A DNA stretch of 64,000 bases from Daphnia carinata (GCF_022539665.2 NC_081339.1:7189367-7253366), one strand, 5' to 3'. Counted from the first letter of the stretch, positions 24,344-36,593 are shown. The notes: generated by a model from the letters alone, not told the origin. Numbers and translations are program-made.

Positions 24344-26125
24344 ATGTCGACAGAAGAACAGCAAGGTAGTTTTTCATACTAATTATCTAAAAGGAAAGGT
24401 GACACTTTAGGACTATTTTTCTTTTCTAGCGGAAGACAAGCGAAGCAGGCTGAGACCTCTTTCATTCTCTGGATTACCAACTAAATGTCTATCACCTAGT
24501 AGTGCAATTGCCCCCATTCAGTCTTTTCCTATGTAAGATGTTCCTTCGTTTTCGCAACGATAAATTTATAAGGTGTTAATGTTAATGTATATATACACAG
24601 GGAAAAATGGAATATCACTGATGTCAACAATTCCCCAGGAAAGCTGCAAATATCTCCTGAATTGGTAAAACATTTTTCGAAACCAGTAAGGTGGGCCCAT
24701 CAAAATCATACATGCTTCTCATTTTGCAAAATCAGATATATGATTTCACAGCTGAGGACCTGGAAGACATGGGTGAAATCGGTAGAGGAAATTTCGGAAG
24801 TGTCAATAAAATGCTCCATATCAAAACAAACACTGTCATGGCTGTCAAGGTACCATTTAAGATTTATTCAAGCAACGTAGAGTATGTAAGTGTTACCACA
24901 AATCTGATGCTGTTTTTCTTTTTGCAGAGAATCCGTTCCACTGTTGATGAAAAAGAACAGAAGCAACTGCTGATGGACTTGGAAGTCGTTATGAGAAGCA
25001 ATAATTGTCCATTTATTGTACTGTTTTATGGAGCATTGTTTACTGAGGTATAAACCAGGAGTACCACACAACACATAATTTATCCTTACATTTTTGGTTT
25101 TGGTCTGTTAGGGCGACTGCTGGATTTGCATGGAATTAATGGATATTTCTCTGGATAAGTTTTATCGTTTTACACACCAGCGGCTTAAGGAAAAGATCCC
25201 TGAATCCATCCTTGGGAAAATGGCTTTTGCGGCAAGTGTTGCTTAAACGCATCGGTAAAAATTCACACTTCATGCTTTTCCCTTTTGTTTCCAGACTGTC
25301 CAAGCCTTGAACTATTTGAAGGAGAACTTGGAAATCATTCATCGTGATGTCAAACCCTCCAACATTTTAATGGACAGGCGCGGGAATATCAAGCTGTGCG
25401 ACTTTGGCATTTCAGGCCAGCTGGTCGATTCGATCGCCAAAACCCGAGACGCTGGATGCCGTCCTTACATGGCTGTAATGATTCATTAATCTATTAACAG
25501 TCGTTTACCTTGTTACTTATTCAGTCTTTTCTTCATTAATAAAACAAGCCCGAACGGATCGATCCACAATCTTCCGCTCGAGGGTACGACATTCGTAGCG
25601 ACGTGTGGTCGCTCGGTATCACCTTGATCGAAATAGCCACCGGCAAGTTCCCCTATCCCCATTGGAACTCTGTTTTTGATCAGCTGACACAGGTATCAAA
25701 TTACTTTGCCCCAGCTTCGAAATATTATTATTATTTTTTAATACTCTCCTCTTGAATTACATAAGGTGGTGCATGGAGATCCGCCCAGACTCATCTCTAG
25801 CTACAGTAAAAATCCGACCAATAATTCAAGTTCCAAAAATGGAAACTTGGTTCAAGAGTGTCCATTTTCAGATGAATTTGTGAATTTGGTAAATACATGG
25901 TAAGTTGAGCTGTTTGTTGACTTCAAATTTTTACTTTGAATAACGAGGATGTTCTACAGCATGCAGAAAGAGGCCCGACAGCGACCCAAGTACTCCAAGC
26001 TTCTACAACATCCGTTCCTGCTGGCCAGCCAGGCCGAGCAAGTCGACGTGAGCGCTTACGTCGACAACATCCTACAGCGCATCAAGACGCTCGGTTTGAC
26101 GGTCGCCGACTTGCAGATGGATTAG
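24344..26125 (+). CDS. Mkk4: Dual-specificity MAP kinase kinase 4 (MKK4/MAP2K4, JNK pathway)
   Basis: Ten exons give 388 aa: 24344-24365, 24430-24532, 24601-24664, 24736-24849, 24928-25047, 25112-25231, 25295-25474, 25549-25692, 25766-25899 and 25960-26125 (TAG). This cytoplasmic kinase phosphorylates Thr and Tyr in JNK-family activation loops. Visible motifs: glycine loop G-R-G-N-F-G-S-V (79-86), ATP-binding Lys101 in A-V-K, catalytic H-R-D-V-K-P-S-N (197-204), D-F-G (217-219), activation sites Ser227 and Thr231 in S-I-A-K-T, and A-P-E. The run [13 protein letters not shown] is diagnostic for MKK4 against MKK3/6 or MKK7. A basic/hydrophobic stretch [10 protein letters not shown] near residue 12 may be the MAPK docking site. 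An Asn/Ser-rich insert in exon 9 lengthens the C-lobe loop. Intron 6 starts with GC (GCG|GCAAGT) instead of GT; only this boundary keeps the frame. Confidence 0.96.
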
Positions 26126-27409
26126 TACCCTTTCCTTTTTCTCTTTTTTTTCTTTCTTTTTTGGGTCCATACTTTCGTCTTGTTCCAAGCAAAGTTGTCC
26201 GGCTTCCATCCAAAGATTCACCTAACCCCATCCTTTTTTTTAAAGCTCAGATGGAAATGGGAAATATGATGCAAATGAAAACAAAAACAAACAAACAAAC
26301 AAAAAAAAAATTAAAAAAAAAGCTAAAAGAAAAATCAAATACCTCGTTATGGAGTTTCTGTTGGCAATCCTGTCTGATATCGACTAACACAAATATGCTT
26401 TGGACAATATTCGTGTCAGTCGACTCTGCGCTAGCAAAATACGAGTGTATTTGACAACTGTAATGCATACATCGTATATCGTATGTACATAATTACATAG
26501 TGATGTTGTCTAAAACTTTTTTTCTTTTCGACAGTCACCAAACGGCGACGCTGAAAAGATCGATTTACTACGTGTAGAAGAAAATGTTGGCAGTGCTCGT
26601 CTGCGTACTATAGAATTCCTGTTAATCCTTGGCGAGTGTAGTTCAGAAGGGAGGGACGAAGACCGTCAAAATGCCAATGCGGACATCGATCGTCTCCCAA
26701 AGCTCCGTCTGTCGCACCCCAGAACTCGTATCACGTGCCTTACCGTAAAGCTGAAAACAGGAACTGGTTTACCTTATTTCCTTTCAATCAACTGATGGAG
26801 AGTTGATTGAAGTTTACTTAACTATAGTTAACTGGGGTATCATCAGTCGATAGGAAGTCCACAACATTTGATAGTCAGATTGGCCGAAAATCAAAACATC
26901 TATATGCAAATGTATCGAAAATCTATTGGATCAACATCGACAACAGCACTATTCAAATCGTGGAAAAGAGCACCGTGAAAGGCTGTTTGGTCGATTTGCA
27001 GTACCGGCGCAGAGAGGAGGGATTCAAATCGTAATAACGAATAACAAGAGGGCGTCAACAAAATTCTCCGCCAATCCTTTTTTCGTTCTTAGCAGTTTGA
27101 TGGAACATTTGATTGAATAATAGGCCTTGACGAGCTTGTCCGATCAATAAAACGAAATCTCTTGTGTACCACTTCACACAAAGAATTGCAGACGATAATT
27201 CCACATTTAGGTCTTCATTCCCCAAGAGAATTTCTTTTCTTTGAAGTCAAATCACGTCTTGTCATAATGGTCCCATTTCGGCTTTAGGGAACAAGCTCTC
27301 ATTTAATCCCATCATATTCAAATCATCGATCGAGAATTTCTACGTTGACAATCTTTGTATTGAGAAAAGATTTTAGGTTGTTTGTGATTCCTGTGCCAAT
27401 CTGGACATC
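26126..27409. other. Intergenic after MKK4
   Basis: It begins with the MKK4 3' UTR, which is T-rich then A-rich to about 26340. No coding exon or RNA gene is supported in the rest. Confidence 0.5.
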
Positions 27410-27474
27410 GATAAAAAGGCAGCAACCTGCACCAATTATAAATTTTCGTCTGCAAATCATACAAACGTCAAAAG

Positions 27475-27624
27475 ATGAAAATTGACACCACAGCCCTCTC
27501 TGCCCAGCAGTCTATTGAACTGATCGATACTTTAGCCTGGCATTTCTTTTGGTTCCTCATCTGTTTGCTGCTCATGATGTTCGTCGCCGACCTCTATCAT
27601 GCAAGAAACGGAAATTTAAAATGA
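27475..27624 (+). CDS. Candidate small ORF: 49-aa single-pass membrane peptide
   Basis: ATG at 27475 to TGA at 27622-27624. The peptide has a polar N-terminus (M-K-I-D-T-T-A-L-S-A-Q-Q), a hydrophobic segment of about 20 residues rich in W, F, L, C and M (residues about 21-40) and a short basic tail (H-A-R-N-G-N-L-K). Upstream are a TATA-like GATAAAAAGG at 27410-27419 and TATAAA at 27437-27442, within promoter distance. The layout resembles small membrane regulators such as the sarcolamban/phospholamban class in form only; no homology is claimed. It could equally be the first exon of a larger gene or a chance ORF. Confidence 0.35.
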   Translation: MKIDTTALSAQQSIELIDTLAWHFFWFLICLLLMMFVADLYHARNGNLK

Positions 27625-29350
27625 GCCCAAATAATCAAACACCAATTTCACAACATTGTTTCGGCATGATTTCATAACTCGAGCTCCCTAAATACAGTGA
27701 AATCAATCAATTCTGACATTATTCATTAATTTATTTTTTGTGTCATACTTTTTGGAATATCCTGATTACAATAGTTAATTTTCCGGTTATAGATTTCTAA
27801 AATTTTACAAGATAATTGTGTTACGTAAAATTGGAAACGTCGCCCCATTGCTTAGAACTTCTATTGCCTCAGACTGAAGTGAGGGCGGGGAAGGGGTGAC
27901 TTTCGGACAGTTTCATGGCGGATTTAAACAAAAACAAGTGTGATATAAACTGCAAAAGGGTAAGAAACGAATTAGTCATAATATTTTATATACGAGTCGT
28001 AGTAACTATTTAAGTACCAATTTCTTTTATGGCTTGCTTTCCCTAGTCACTGTACAAATCAATGCTTGTCTCGGCGTCCAACACGTTGTGATATCGGCCA
28101 TCGTGTCATCACTTTCCCCAATTAGTTTTCTTTGTCCAAAACTTAGCTTTTATGGGTAAACTTTTCCATACATTACCTTTTGGATTGGCCTCGCTGTTGT
28201 CGAGAAACAGAGGAAGTGCCCACGTCTTTTTCCTTTTCTCAGATTTTATGAGGCTCATTCTCGCAGTAATTAACAGTGACTTAGGTGTCGACAGAACAAT
28301 GGCGCTCAAGTAACTTAGTACGGTTAGAGTCAACTGAAAGGATCATTCGTGCTCGGGTATCTATTTGTTTTTGTGTGCTTCTCGTTTAGTAATCGTTTGA
28401 CCGTAAACATTTGAGACTGACAGAATCGATATAATAAATTACATTTACATTTAGCAATGTGAAAGCGTAGACTATTGTCGTTTGTTGAGAATTTTGCCTC
28501 CAATTTAATTTCCTTGTGCTTTTGTATGACTTTCCATTTTCGAATGACTGTGATTTAATGTTTTTTTTTTTTTTTTAGCATGATCAAGGATCACATATAG
28601 TTATGAGATTCTTTCTGTTCTTCAACCTTTCCCTCCAGTCTTTTATTTTATTTTTCTCACGCTTGTACGCGAACAATTACTAACCATACTGTTTAAGGCT
28701 AACGACAGATACTCCCTGGAATGCAATCTAAATTATTTTTTGGGAAAGTATTAATAATCTTCGTGAAATAAGGAAGTGGTGAGATGGAAGCAGGACGACA
28801 TTTCCACTTCACTGAAACCAGAACGGGTAACATTCAGCTAATTTGAAATTTTGCTTCAAAGTCTATAATATAAAAATCCGGTTCCAAGAAAAGCCAACCA
28901 TTTCAATTGCAATGCTTCTTTCCAGACAGTTGGCCCGTCAAACCAAATCATATTACCCTGTGCGTGTGCTGACGCTGCGATCGTTTTATCCCCCATGTCC
29001 AACGAGCGGAAGGGCACAGACTTGGAAACTCTTGAGAAGTAACAATGGCCCGGAAAGCAATTGGTTATTCGGGTCAAATGCAACGTACCCAAATTGCTTC
29101 TGGCCGTTACACGCCGTGTATTTCGTCAGATAATACTTTCTGTTTCCATGCAAAATGCTATATATTGCGTTCATGAACGGCTATAACCTGTATGGGTTCC
29201 ATTCTTAGGTGCCATCATCTGAGTAGATGTCGTGTGACATAGAAAATTGTCGTAAGTTACGAAAAAACGTGTATTTGTCTGTGACATCGAGAAATTTTAA
29301 GTTAACACTGTTGAAACTATACCAATTCATAAAAGAGAAATTTTCTTCAT
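27625..29350. other. Intergenic between small ORF and C-type lectin
   Basis: No supported gene. Open frames on both strands near 28850-29170 overlap each other and match no family I recognise. A T tract lies at 28560-28577. Confidence 0.5.
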
Positions 29351-30197
29351 TTAGTCTTGGCAAATGAAGGGTAGATGAGCTTCTTTGCACGACGCGGTGG
29401 CCCAGGTACCTTCCGGTGTAAGCGTGATGCGAATGCACTGAGGGGTTCCATCGCTGTTGGGCTCACCATAGAACCAGTTGGCGAAAGAGACGAGTTTCTG
29501 TTTGGAAGCCCAGTAGTAATTATCTAATGCTGGAACTTGTGCCCCTGACGTCCAGACACCTCCGGTTTTCTGAGCGACTTCGTCTACGCAAACCATGACA
29601 ACGTAATGTTCCAGCGAAAAAGTTAACAAAATATTTAACCTCCTAAGATAATGGGCATTAAGAAGCTTTCAATGTCTGCCTGATCTTTTGCTGTTTCAAT
29701 GCTGATTAGATCCTTGCGATTGGTTTTGCAGAATTCGAAAGCTTTCCGCCAAGGTAACTAAATTGATACAAAAATGTTATTTAAAAATCTGAAAGATTCA
29801 GTTGAATGATTACATTACCTGCTGATTCACGTAGCATGTGCATTTATCTTTAATTTTGATGCATTTGTTATTTCCGATACTACCTTCACAGGCTACAACA
29901 AAGAATCAAGTGGAAATTCGTGAACATACGTTTTTACGTCGGATAAACACAAAGCTTTTCTTTTTACCTGCTGTTGTCACTGCCTTCTCTCCGATGGCTG
30001 AATGTGCGTCTGCCTGGACTACACCTGACCCTTGCTGAGGTACTACATCTACAGCGAACTGCTGACTAACTTGTCCTAATTACATAATTTTTTAAAGTAG
30101 AAAATGGATTTCTAAAAATGAAACTAAAGAACGTACCATTGAACAAGAGGACACCAAAGATGCAAGACACAATGCTTGGTAAGTTAAATGCGTACAT
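29351..30197 (-). CDS. Secreted C-type lectin-domain protein
   Basis: Five minus-strand exons close in frame: 30197-30137, 30075-29968, 29892-29819, 29757-29640 and 29583-29351 (TAA), 197 aa. Exon 1 encodes a signal peptide (F-N-L-P-S-I-V-S-C-I-F-G-V-L-L-F). A linker with four cysteines (58, 67, 74, 76) precedes a C-type lectin-like domain from about residue 82. Its cysteines are Cys91, Cys170, Cys186 and Cys195, the standard two-disulphide pattern, with V-W-T-S-G-A and closing P-F-I-C. A G-E-P-N at 160-163 carries the EPN sugar-specificity triplet of mannose-type lectins, but the WND calcium motif before the third cysteine is replaced by W-A-T (181-183), so calcium-dependent binding is uncertain. 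Such lectins act in arthropod immunity or secretions. Confidence 0.9.
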
Positions 30198-30268
30198 TTT
30201 CTAAACTGTGGTGATCCGCAGACTTTGGATGTCTCAGACTGAATGTGAATTTAGCAAAATTCGACAGC

Positions 30269-30276
30269 TTTATATA
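30269..30276 (-). promoter_or_regulatory. TATA box of the C-type lectin gene
   Basis: TATATAAA on the minus strand lies about 72 bp upstream of the ATG at 30197, giving a short 5' UTR as in the C1q genes. Confidence 0.65.
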
Positions 30277-32263
30277 CTAGGTTGAACTGAACCGTACGAA
30301 GCGGTCAGTGATCTCTTTGCCAGCCCCATTTTGACCCTAGAGAGAATGCGGTTTGAAATGCTGATAGGATAGGTCAGGAACTGATAGAAGAAACGGACGA
30401 AATAAACGGGTGGCGTATACATTGGGATTAGTGGATCTCAGGTCAACGATCCAGTTTTTCTTAACCATCCGGGTTGAATGACTTCAGATTGTGTATTATT
30501 GAGGTAGGCCTTTGTTCATTTAAAGAAATGTTTTGATATTCTAAAAAATTTTCAATCATATTTTTAGCGAGCTGACGAAATGAAGATGACTTGATAGAAG
30601 TCCCAAATGCTGGATGGAGAAGGAGATGTGAAAAATTTCAGATAATTCTAGATAGACTATATTGAAGAAGATTTGACGTAAGATTTAAATGAATTTGGTA
30701 CTAAACATTATATAATATTTAGATATTGCTATATGTAAAAATTTAACGTATTCATAAAGTATTCATTGTGTGGATATTATGTGAATAATGTTTATTTTGC
30801 TACGTTTTAGAAAGGTAAAAATGTTCTTTAAATTTCTTTTCGTTTTCTGGGATATTTGCAACAACGTGGTAAGATATGTTATATGTAGGTGTCAAATTGA
30901 CGGACAAGCAGAAGAAAATGTGCGTTGTAACACGCGCAGGAACTTATGCAAGTCAACGGCGGCTGGCCCGCTACTGGATTGACCACCACGCATACCCAGG
31001 CGGATAAGTACGTCAAATGGTCAGTTTTTCTTCCTAACCCGGAACAGTTTTCTTGCCATTCCTTTAGTTTATAATACGATGTGAAGAAATCGATAATGGA
31101 TTTCGCTACCGTGCTGTGCCTTTTTCCTAATCTAGCGCGGACAATCTAATCAATACATCGACAAGTGTGAGACTGTTATTACCCGTACTTGTCTACGAAA
31201 TTTTGGTGGGTAACGTGGTTCTGACAAACATTGCGAATGCAAAGTATATGTACACCTGTGAATGCTATTTTACTATTTATTCTATCATTCTATTTCATTT
31301 GTCGTTTAAATGGCTACATTTTTTCATTTCATTGCGTAATTATAGCTGTCTCCACATTTGAAAACGACAGACTCGACAAAACAATTTTATGGAAATAGTA
31401 CAGGTTTGGATACAATTATTTCAGCAACTATTTAACAATTTGCATTGTCAGTAATATTGAAATTTTTTTCATAATCATTTGTTTTCAATTTGTGACAGCT
31501 ATTGCAGACTTCAGGCTCATAGCTACCTTACCTCCATCTGCATCGTCGTGTTTGACAGATTAGTTATGGATTGGCTTCTGTCATATCGACATTCTAAGCT
31601 TATGACGTTACGTTTTGAAACTGAAGCATTCGCCCTTTTATCGGGAATGTGGAATTCAAATAGTAATTCGGATATACTTTTCACATACGATAACAGCCTC
31701 TGTAAACACAATTCCGATTGAAGACGTTGAAAAGAAGCTTCGCTCCGGTTGGCTACATTCCCACATCAGACATTTTCCTGCAGGGCAAGATTTGGTCCTG
31801 ACGAAAGTCGAAAAACCCATTACGTGTCTAATTATGCACGCTAATTACCATATACAACAAACGGAAAATTAAGGGTATATTTTAGCTGAGAACAATACAA
31901 CAGGTAAATGAATGGCAGCTTAACAATTCCAAACGACTGAGCACCCAATTGGCAATGTCACAGACATGCGGTTGCAGAATGGACCGTCGTCTGCGTAGCA
32001 ATACACCATTCATGGCGCCTAGAATTCGCAGTACTGCTCAATGAATCCACATTACAGGTATGCAATCATACATAAATCTACAATCAAAACAGCCAATAAC
32101 ATGAATTAGACCAACAAAATGAAACTTCGATAAGTTATCAAGAAAGATATTACGGTCAAGGACATACAGCAAGTCCCACAAAAGTCAGGTCAAAAATTTA
32201 CGATTGAAGCCCACTGTATAGAAAATAGATAACAATAAGCTACAATCCTGAACGTGTTAAATA
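30277..32263. other. Intergenic up to the repeat arm
   Basis: AT-rich sequence with no supported gene. The true left edge of arm F1 may lie within it, but the matching sequence on the R2 side is outside the window, so the boundary cannot be placed. Confidence 0.5.
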
Positions 32264-32606
32264 AAGCGTTACACACTGCCGGTACCACGTTTAACGAAAT
32301 CTACCTGGCAATTATTGACCAGATGTTCCCTGAAGTAAACCATAAAAAACTTACTGACAAGCCCTGCCAGAATCCGAGGTAAATATTTAACTAAATGGAA
32401 TTTGTATTAACAAGAACATAAAAGTTTAGTATACATTATTGCCAACACAGGTTGCAAACAACTTTTTTACATAGTCTAAGAACACAAACAATTAAAGAGA
32501 AATTTGATTTACCTAGCAAGCAACGCGTCCGATGAAAGTTTAGCAGCAGCAGGACAGCTGCAGGGGAAGTACCCTGCACGACTGTGAATTCTAAAATCGG
32601 ATATCG

Positions 32607-32615
32607 CCTTATATA
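32607..32615 (-). promoter_or_regulatory. Outward-facing TATA promoter in arm F1
   Basis: The minus strand reads TATATAAGG, followed about 29 bp later by an initiator-like C-A-C-A-G-T and, after about 75 bp without an ATG, by an AG|GTAAAT donor (near 32516). This looks like a Pol II promoter plus a non-coding first exon transcribed away from the palindrome centre. The R2 copy is at 63647-63655. Confidence 0.4.
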
Positions 32616-32670
32616 CTCGCGGAAACGTTCCACATCCTGGGCTTTCCAGGAATAAAAGTTAGGGTAGAGG

Positions 32671-32791
32671 AACCTAATTCTGAAGGTCATCAGCTTGAAC
32701 GAACAATTTGTATTTCCACGTTAGCTCGAGAAACCTAATTCTGAAGGTCATCAGCTTGAACGAACAATTTGTATTTCCACGTTAGCTCGAG
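32671..32791. repeat. 61-bp tandem duplication in arm F1
   Basis: Two head-to-tail copies of a unit beginning A-A-C-C-T-A-A-T-T-C and ending G-C-T-C-G-A-G. The R2 equivalent (about 63489-63600) has one complete copy and a shortened second one, because a short segment next to it is lost. Confidence 0.9.
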
Positions 32792-33570
32792 GATATGGCC
32801 ATTCCCCCTCGTTTCAAACTATCTCATGCAGTGACCTAGAATAACCTTGGGCAAATGAATAATGAAGAAACAAAACCACGCTTTGCATTTTGCAGCTCAG
32901 TAGCTCATTCACCTGCACGACGTGCACTACCGTAGATGTCTCGCTTTTTGTTCTGGTGTAGTGATCCACACAAATCCCGCACGTGGACGTAGTATTCTTT
33001 CAGAAGCTGCAAATGTTTCGCAATTTGTAGATACACCAATCACGCACTTTAAAAAGCACTGCCTCAGCACAGGGGTTTGCCTCTGCATGGGTTCCGTTTA
33101 GTTGCACATGACAAACCGTATTTTCTTGGGTAGTAATATAAGTCTAGTTAGAATAGAAAATTTAGGTTAAGTTAAAGATAAGTAAGGATAAGTAAGTTAA
33201 GTTAAGACTAAGGGTACTTTAAGTAAAGCGTTAAGCGTAATCCACCTCAATTCTTACTTTTGCACAATTCTAGCTCGACCATTTTCCTGCACAGTTTTCT
33301 GCATTCTTTACCCGTAGCTCTTGCCCGCAAACTATTTCCATGCAGTGAATTTTGTTTCGATTTACTCGCACAATTATCAGATGTCCCGTCAATCCTAACG
33401 ACTTCGCAATTGCTAACTTATGAATCATTGCAATAACCATTTTTTTTAGGATTTTCTGTATTGAAATGTGATTAGGATTTGTGTACCTGATGCTTGTTAG
33501 AATTAAGATAAAATTAACCGCTATTCAATTATTGAAATTTTTTTTTTTTTTTTTTCGCTTCTCTACAATC

Positions 33571-35500
33571 AGGAGGGCAATCTCTGGGGCCGAAAAGGAC
33601 ACTGGACAACGAGGATCGCCGTCGCAGCCACTAGAATATCGCCCAGGATTCTGAGGTATATATTTAAAAATTTAGTGTTTAACTCTGTTTTTTTTTTATT
33701 TTATGGGTCTAGAAGGGCCACATCACCATCCAAGGGGGACCGTTGGGCAACGAAGGTCACCGCCAAAATCCTAGCCTAAAGTTGCAAGGTATTTAAAAAT
33801 TTAAAGTGTTTTTACCATGTTCGATGTATATATCTGTGTCTAGGAGGGTTGGCAACATCACCGAGGAAGGTTACTGGACGTCGGGGATCGCCGCCGAAGT
33901 CGCCAAGGATTGTCAGGTATTGCTTTAACGACTTTAAGTGTCTAATCGTTTTTTTTATGTATTTAGGGTGGTCCACATCACCGAAGAAGGCCACCGGACA
34001 ACGAGGTTCGCTGTCGGAGCCTCTTCGATCGTCGCCCAAAATTGTCAAGTATTTCATTAAAAGTTTAAAGTTTTGAACTATAATTTTGTTTTGGTTTTAT
34101 GCATTTAGCAGGGCTACACCACCATCGAAGAGGATGCGTGACATCGAGGATCGCCGCTGGAGCAACGAGATTGTCGGCACGGGTATTGAGGTATTTTTTA
34201 AAAAAACGTTGAAGAGTTTAATCATGTTTTTTTATATGTATGTAAGAAGGCCTCACCACCATCGAAGAGGACGTTGGACGCTGAAGAGGACGCTGAAGCA
34301 CCGACATCGTCACCATGGATGTTCCAGGTATATGTGTTGTACATTTAATTGTCTAACCGTGTTTTTTTTATTTATTTAGGAGGGTTGCATCATCGCCCAA
34401 GAGGACCACTGGACAACTAGATTCGTCGTCGGAAGTATCATAATTGTCGCCCAGAATAATCAAGTATTAAATTGAAAGTCTTAAGTTCTACGCTATGATT
34501 TTATTTGGTTTTTTATGTTTTTAGGAGGGCTCCGCCACCATCGAAGAGGATGTTGGACGCTGACGGAGCCACCATGATCGTCGCCCAAAATTGTCAAGTA
34601 TTTCGTTGTAAGTTTTAAGTGTTATACTGTGATCTTATTTTGCTCTTATGTAGTTAGAAGGGCATCAACACCATCGAAGAGGATACTGGTCATCGAGGAT
34701 CGTCGCTGGAGCAACGAGGTCGTCACCGTGGATGTTGCAGGTACATGTTTACACTTTTAAGTGTTTAATTATGTTTTTTTTAATGTATTTAGGATGGTCC
34801 ACATAACCACCAGAGAGGGCCATAGGACAATGAAGTTTGTCGTTAGAGCTGCCGTGGTTGTCGCCCGAAATTGTCAAGTATTTGAAAGTATTAAATTTTA
34901 CACCATGATTTTATGGGTTTTTTTTTTTTTGTATTTAGGAGGGTCCTACCACCGAAGAGGACGCTGGAGCACCGAAGAGGACGCTGGAGCACCGAAGAGG
35001 ACGCTGGAGCACCGAAGAGGACGCTGGAGCACCGAAGAGGACGCTGGAGCACCGAAGAGGACGCTGGAGCACCGAAGAGGACGCTGGAGCACCGAAGCGG
35101 ACCGAAGAGGACGCTGGAGCACCGAAGAGGACGCTGGAGCACCGAAGAGGACGCTGGAGCACCGAAGAGGACGCTGGAGCACCGAATCGAAGAGGACGCT
35201 CGTCACGGATATTCAGGTATATTATTTTTAAATTTAATGTCTCACCATGTTTTTTTACGTACCCAGGAGGGCTCTACTACCACCGAAGAGGATCATTGGA
35301 CAGCGAGGTTCGCCGTCGGAGCTACCAGGATTGTCGCCCAAGATTGTCAAGTATTTAATTGTGAGTTTTAAGTTCTACACTATGATTTTATTTTTGTGTA
35401 TGTAGGAGGGCTCCACCACACCGAAGAGGACCACTGGACGTCGTGGATCGCCGCTGGAGCAACGAGGGTCGCCGCTCAGCTCCGAGATTCACGTCCATTA
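33571..35500 (+). repeat. Array of ~13 exon-like tandem units (arm F1)
   Basis: Units of about 120-150 bp start near 33571, 33709, 33841, 33963, 34107, 34244, 34377, 34522, 34655, 34789, 34936, 35263 and 35402. Each has a G+C-rich part of about 80-95 bp preceded by a T-rich tract and usually TAG, opening like G-A-G-G-G-C, and ending in CAG|GTAT or CAAGTATT. An AT-rich spacer of about 50-60 bp follows. The units thus look like repeated exon plus short intron. They diverge considerably and share no stop-free frame, so coding function is doubtful. Confidence 0.75.
34951..35206 (+). repeat. 20-bp minisatellite (F1, about 11 copies)
   Basis: Seven perfect copies of a 20-bp unit (accgaagagg + acgctggagc) at 34951-35090, a partial copy, four more at 35101-35180 and a degenerate end. 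It lies inside one exon-like unit of the array and is an expansion of part of that unit. Confidence 0.95.
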
Positions 35501-36593
35501 GGACGACGGAAACAGAGATGGTACGGTTGAGTATTGCCAAATCGGCTTTCACTTACTTTATTTCGTATGATGATTTGTGTGATTAACAGATGTGTTTCCT
35601 TCGTTCCTTTTTGATTCCCATTCTTTTCCCTCAAGCATTATTGCTTATGGTTTCACCGTTCACTGAGCATACAAATTCACTACACCTGCACCCCATGGTT
35701 CATTCACGGTTTGTTTGCATTTTTGCACCGGGTCGGGATTAGTGTTTTAGGTAATGTAGCCCTGCTTACATAGGTGTCACGCTAAGTATTCTTTTGGTGC
35801 AAGTTTACGAATACTAACTGCTTTAGAAAAAAAAAGGAAAACAAAATGAATTAATGGGCAACTTATTGTTGTCTTTTTAATATGGACTAGTGATTTGAAA
35901 AATAAGAATACCAAAACAATCGCTTGTAATCGGGTTGCATACATCGATTGTCAACCCGATAAAAGCATGATAGGGAAATAACCCGTCTAACCTGCCCCAT
36001 AAGCAGAAATGACAACCCGCTCAGCAAAACCCGACCCGATCGCGCGGGGCTGTGAATCTGACCCTAGTCTTTCCTCCTTAACCTCCCCCTTCCTTTTACC
36101 AATTCGATGCTTTGCAATGCTGTCTCACATGGCTGCGCAAGCGCAAATAAAGCTCAGTCTTGTATGTGCAGAAAGGTTTTAAGCAAACCAAAAATACCGG
36201 TATACATCTGACAATTTCATGTTAACCAAGTTTTATTTGACATTTAATCCAGCTATGAAAATTCTAGGATCTTGAGGACTTGCAGTGAACGCAAAGATAT
36301 AGCAAAATCAAACACCACTCACGAATGTCGCATCGTTAAAATTGAAGAGGATTAGAGTTCAACATGGCGACGAGAACACACCAAATGTAAAGCCTAGACC
36401 ACAGAAGGGAATTTCAATAAAATCCTAGAAATTTTCCTTGTGTTTGAAAAATAGACTAGACCTGTGAGTTGAATTACTGTATCTTTTTGTATCTTACATG
36501 ATCCTCTGCTTTGCTTACAGGAATTTGCCACCATTTCAAGTACGTGTGTCTTGGAAGCAATTGTGAATGTTGTATGCTTTTAGTATACCGAGG

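Noticed and set aside
28856-29174. Overlapping ORFs on both strands next to the lectin gene as a second lectin fragment
   Set aside because: A few lectin-like words (W-F-D-G) but no cysteine pattern or splice structure.
34761-35371. ORFs rich in E-D-A-G-A-P-K-R-T-L-E-H-R repeats as a repeat protein
   Set aside because: Produced by the 20-bp minisatellite in all frames and both strands; interrupted by the exon-like unit boundaries and not conserved in length.
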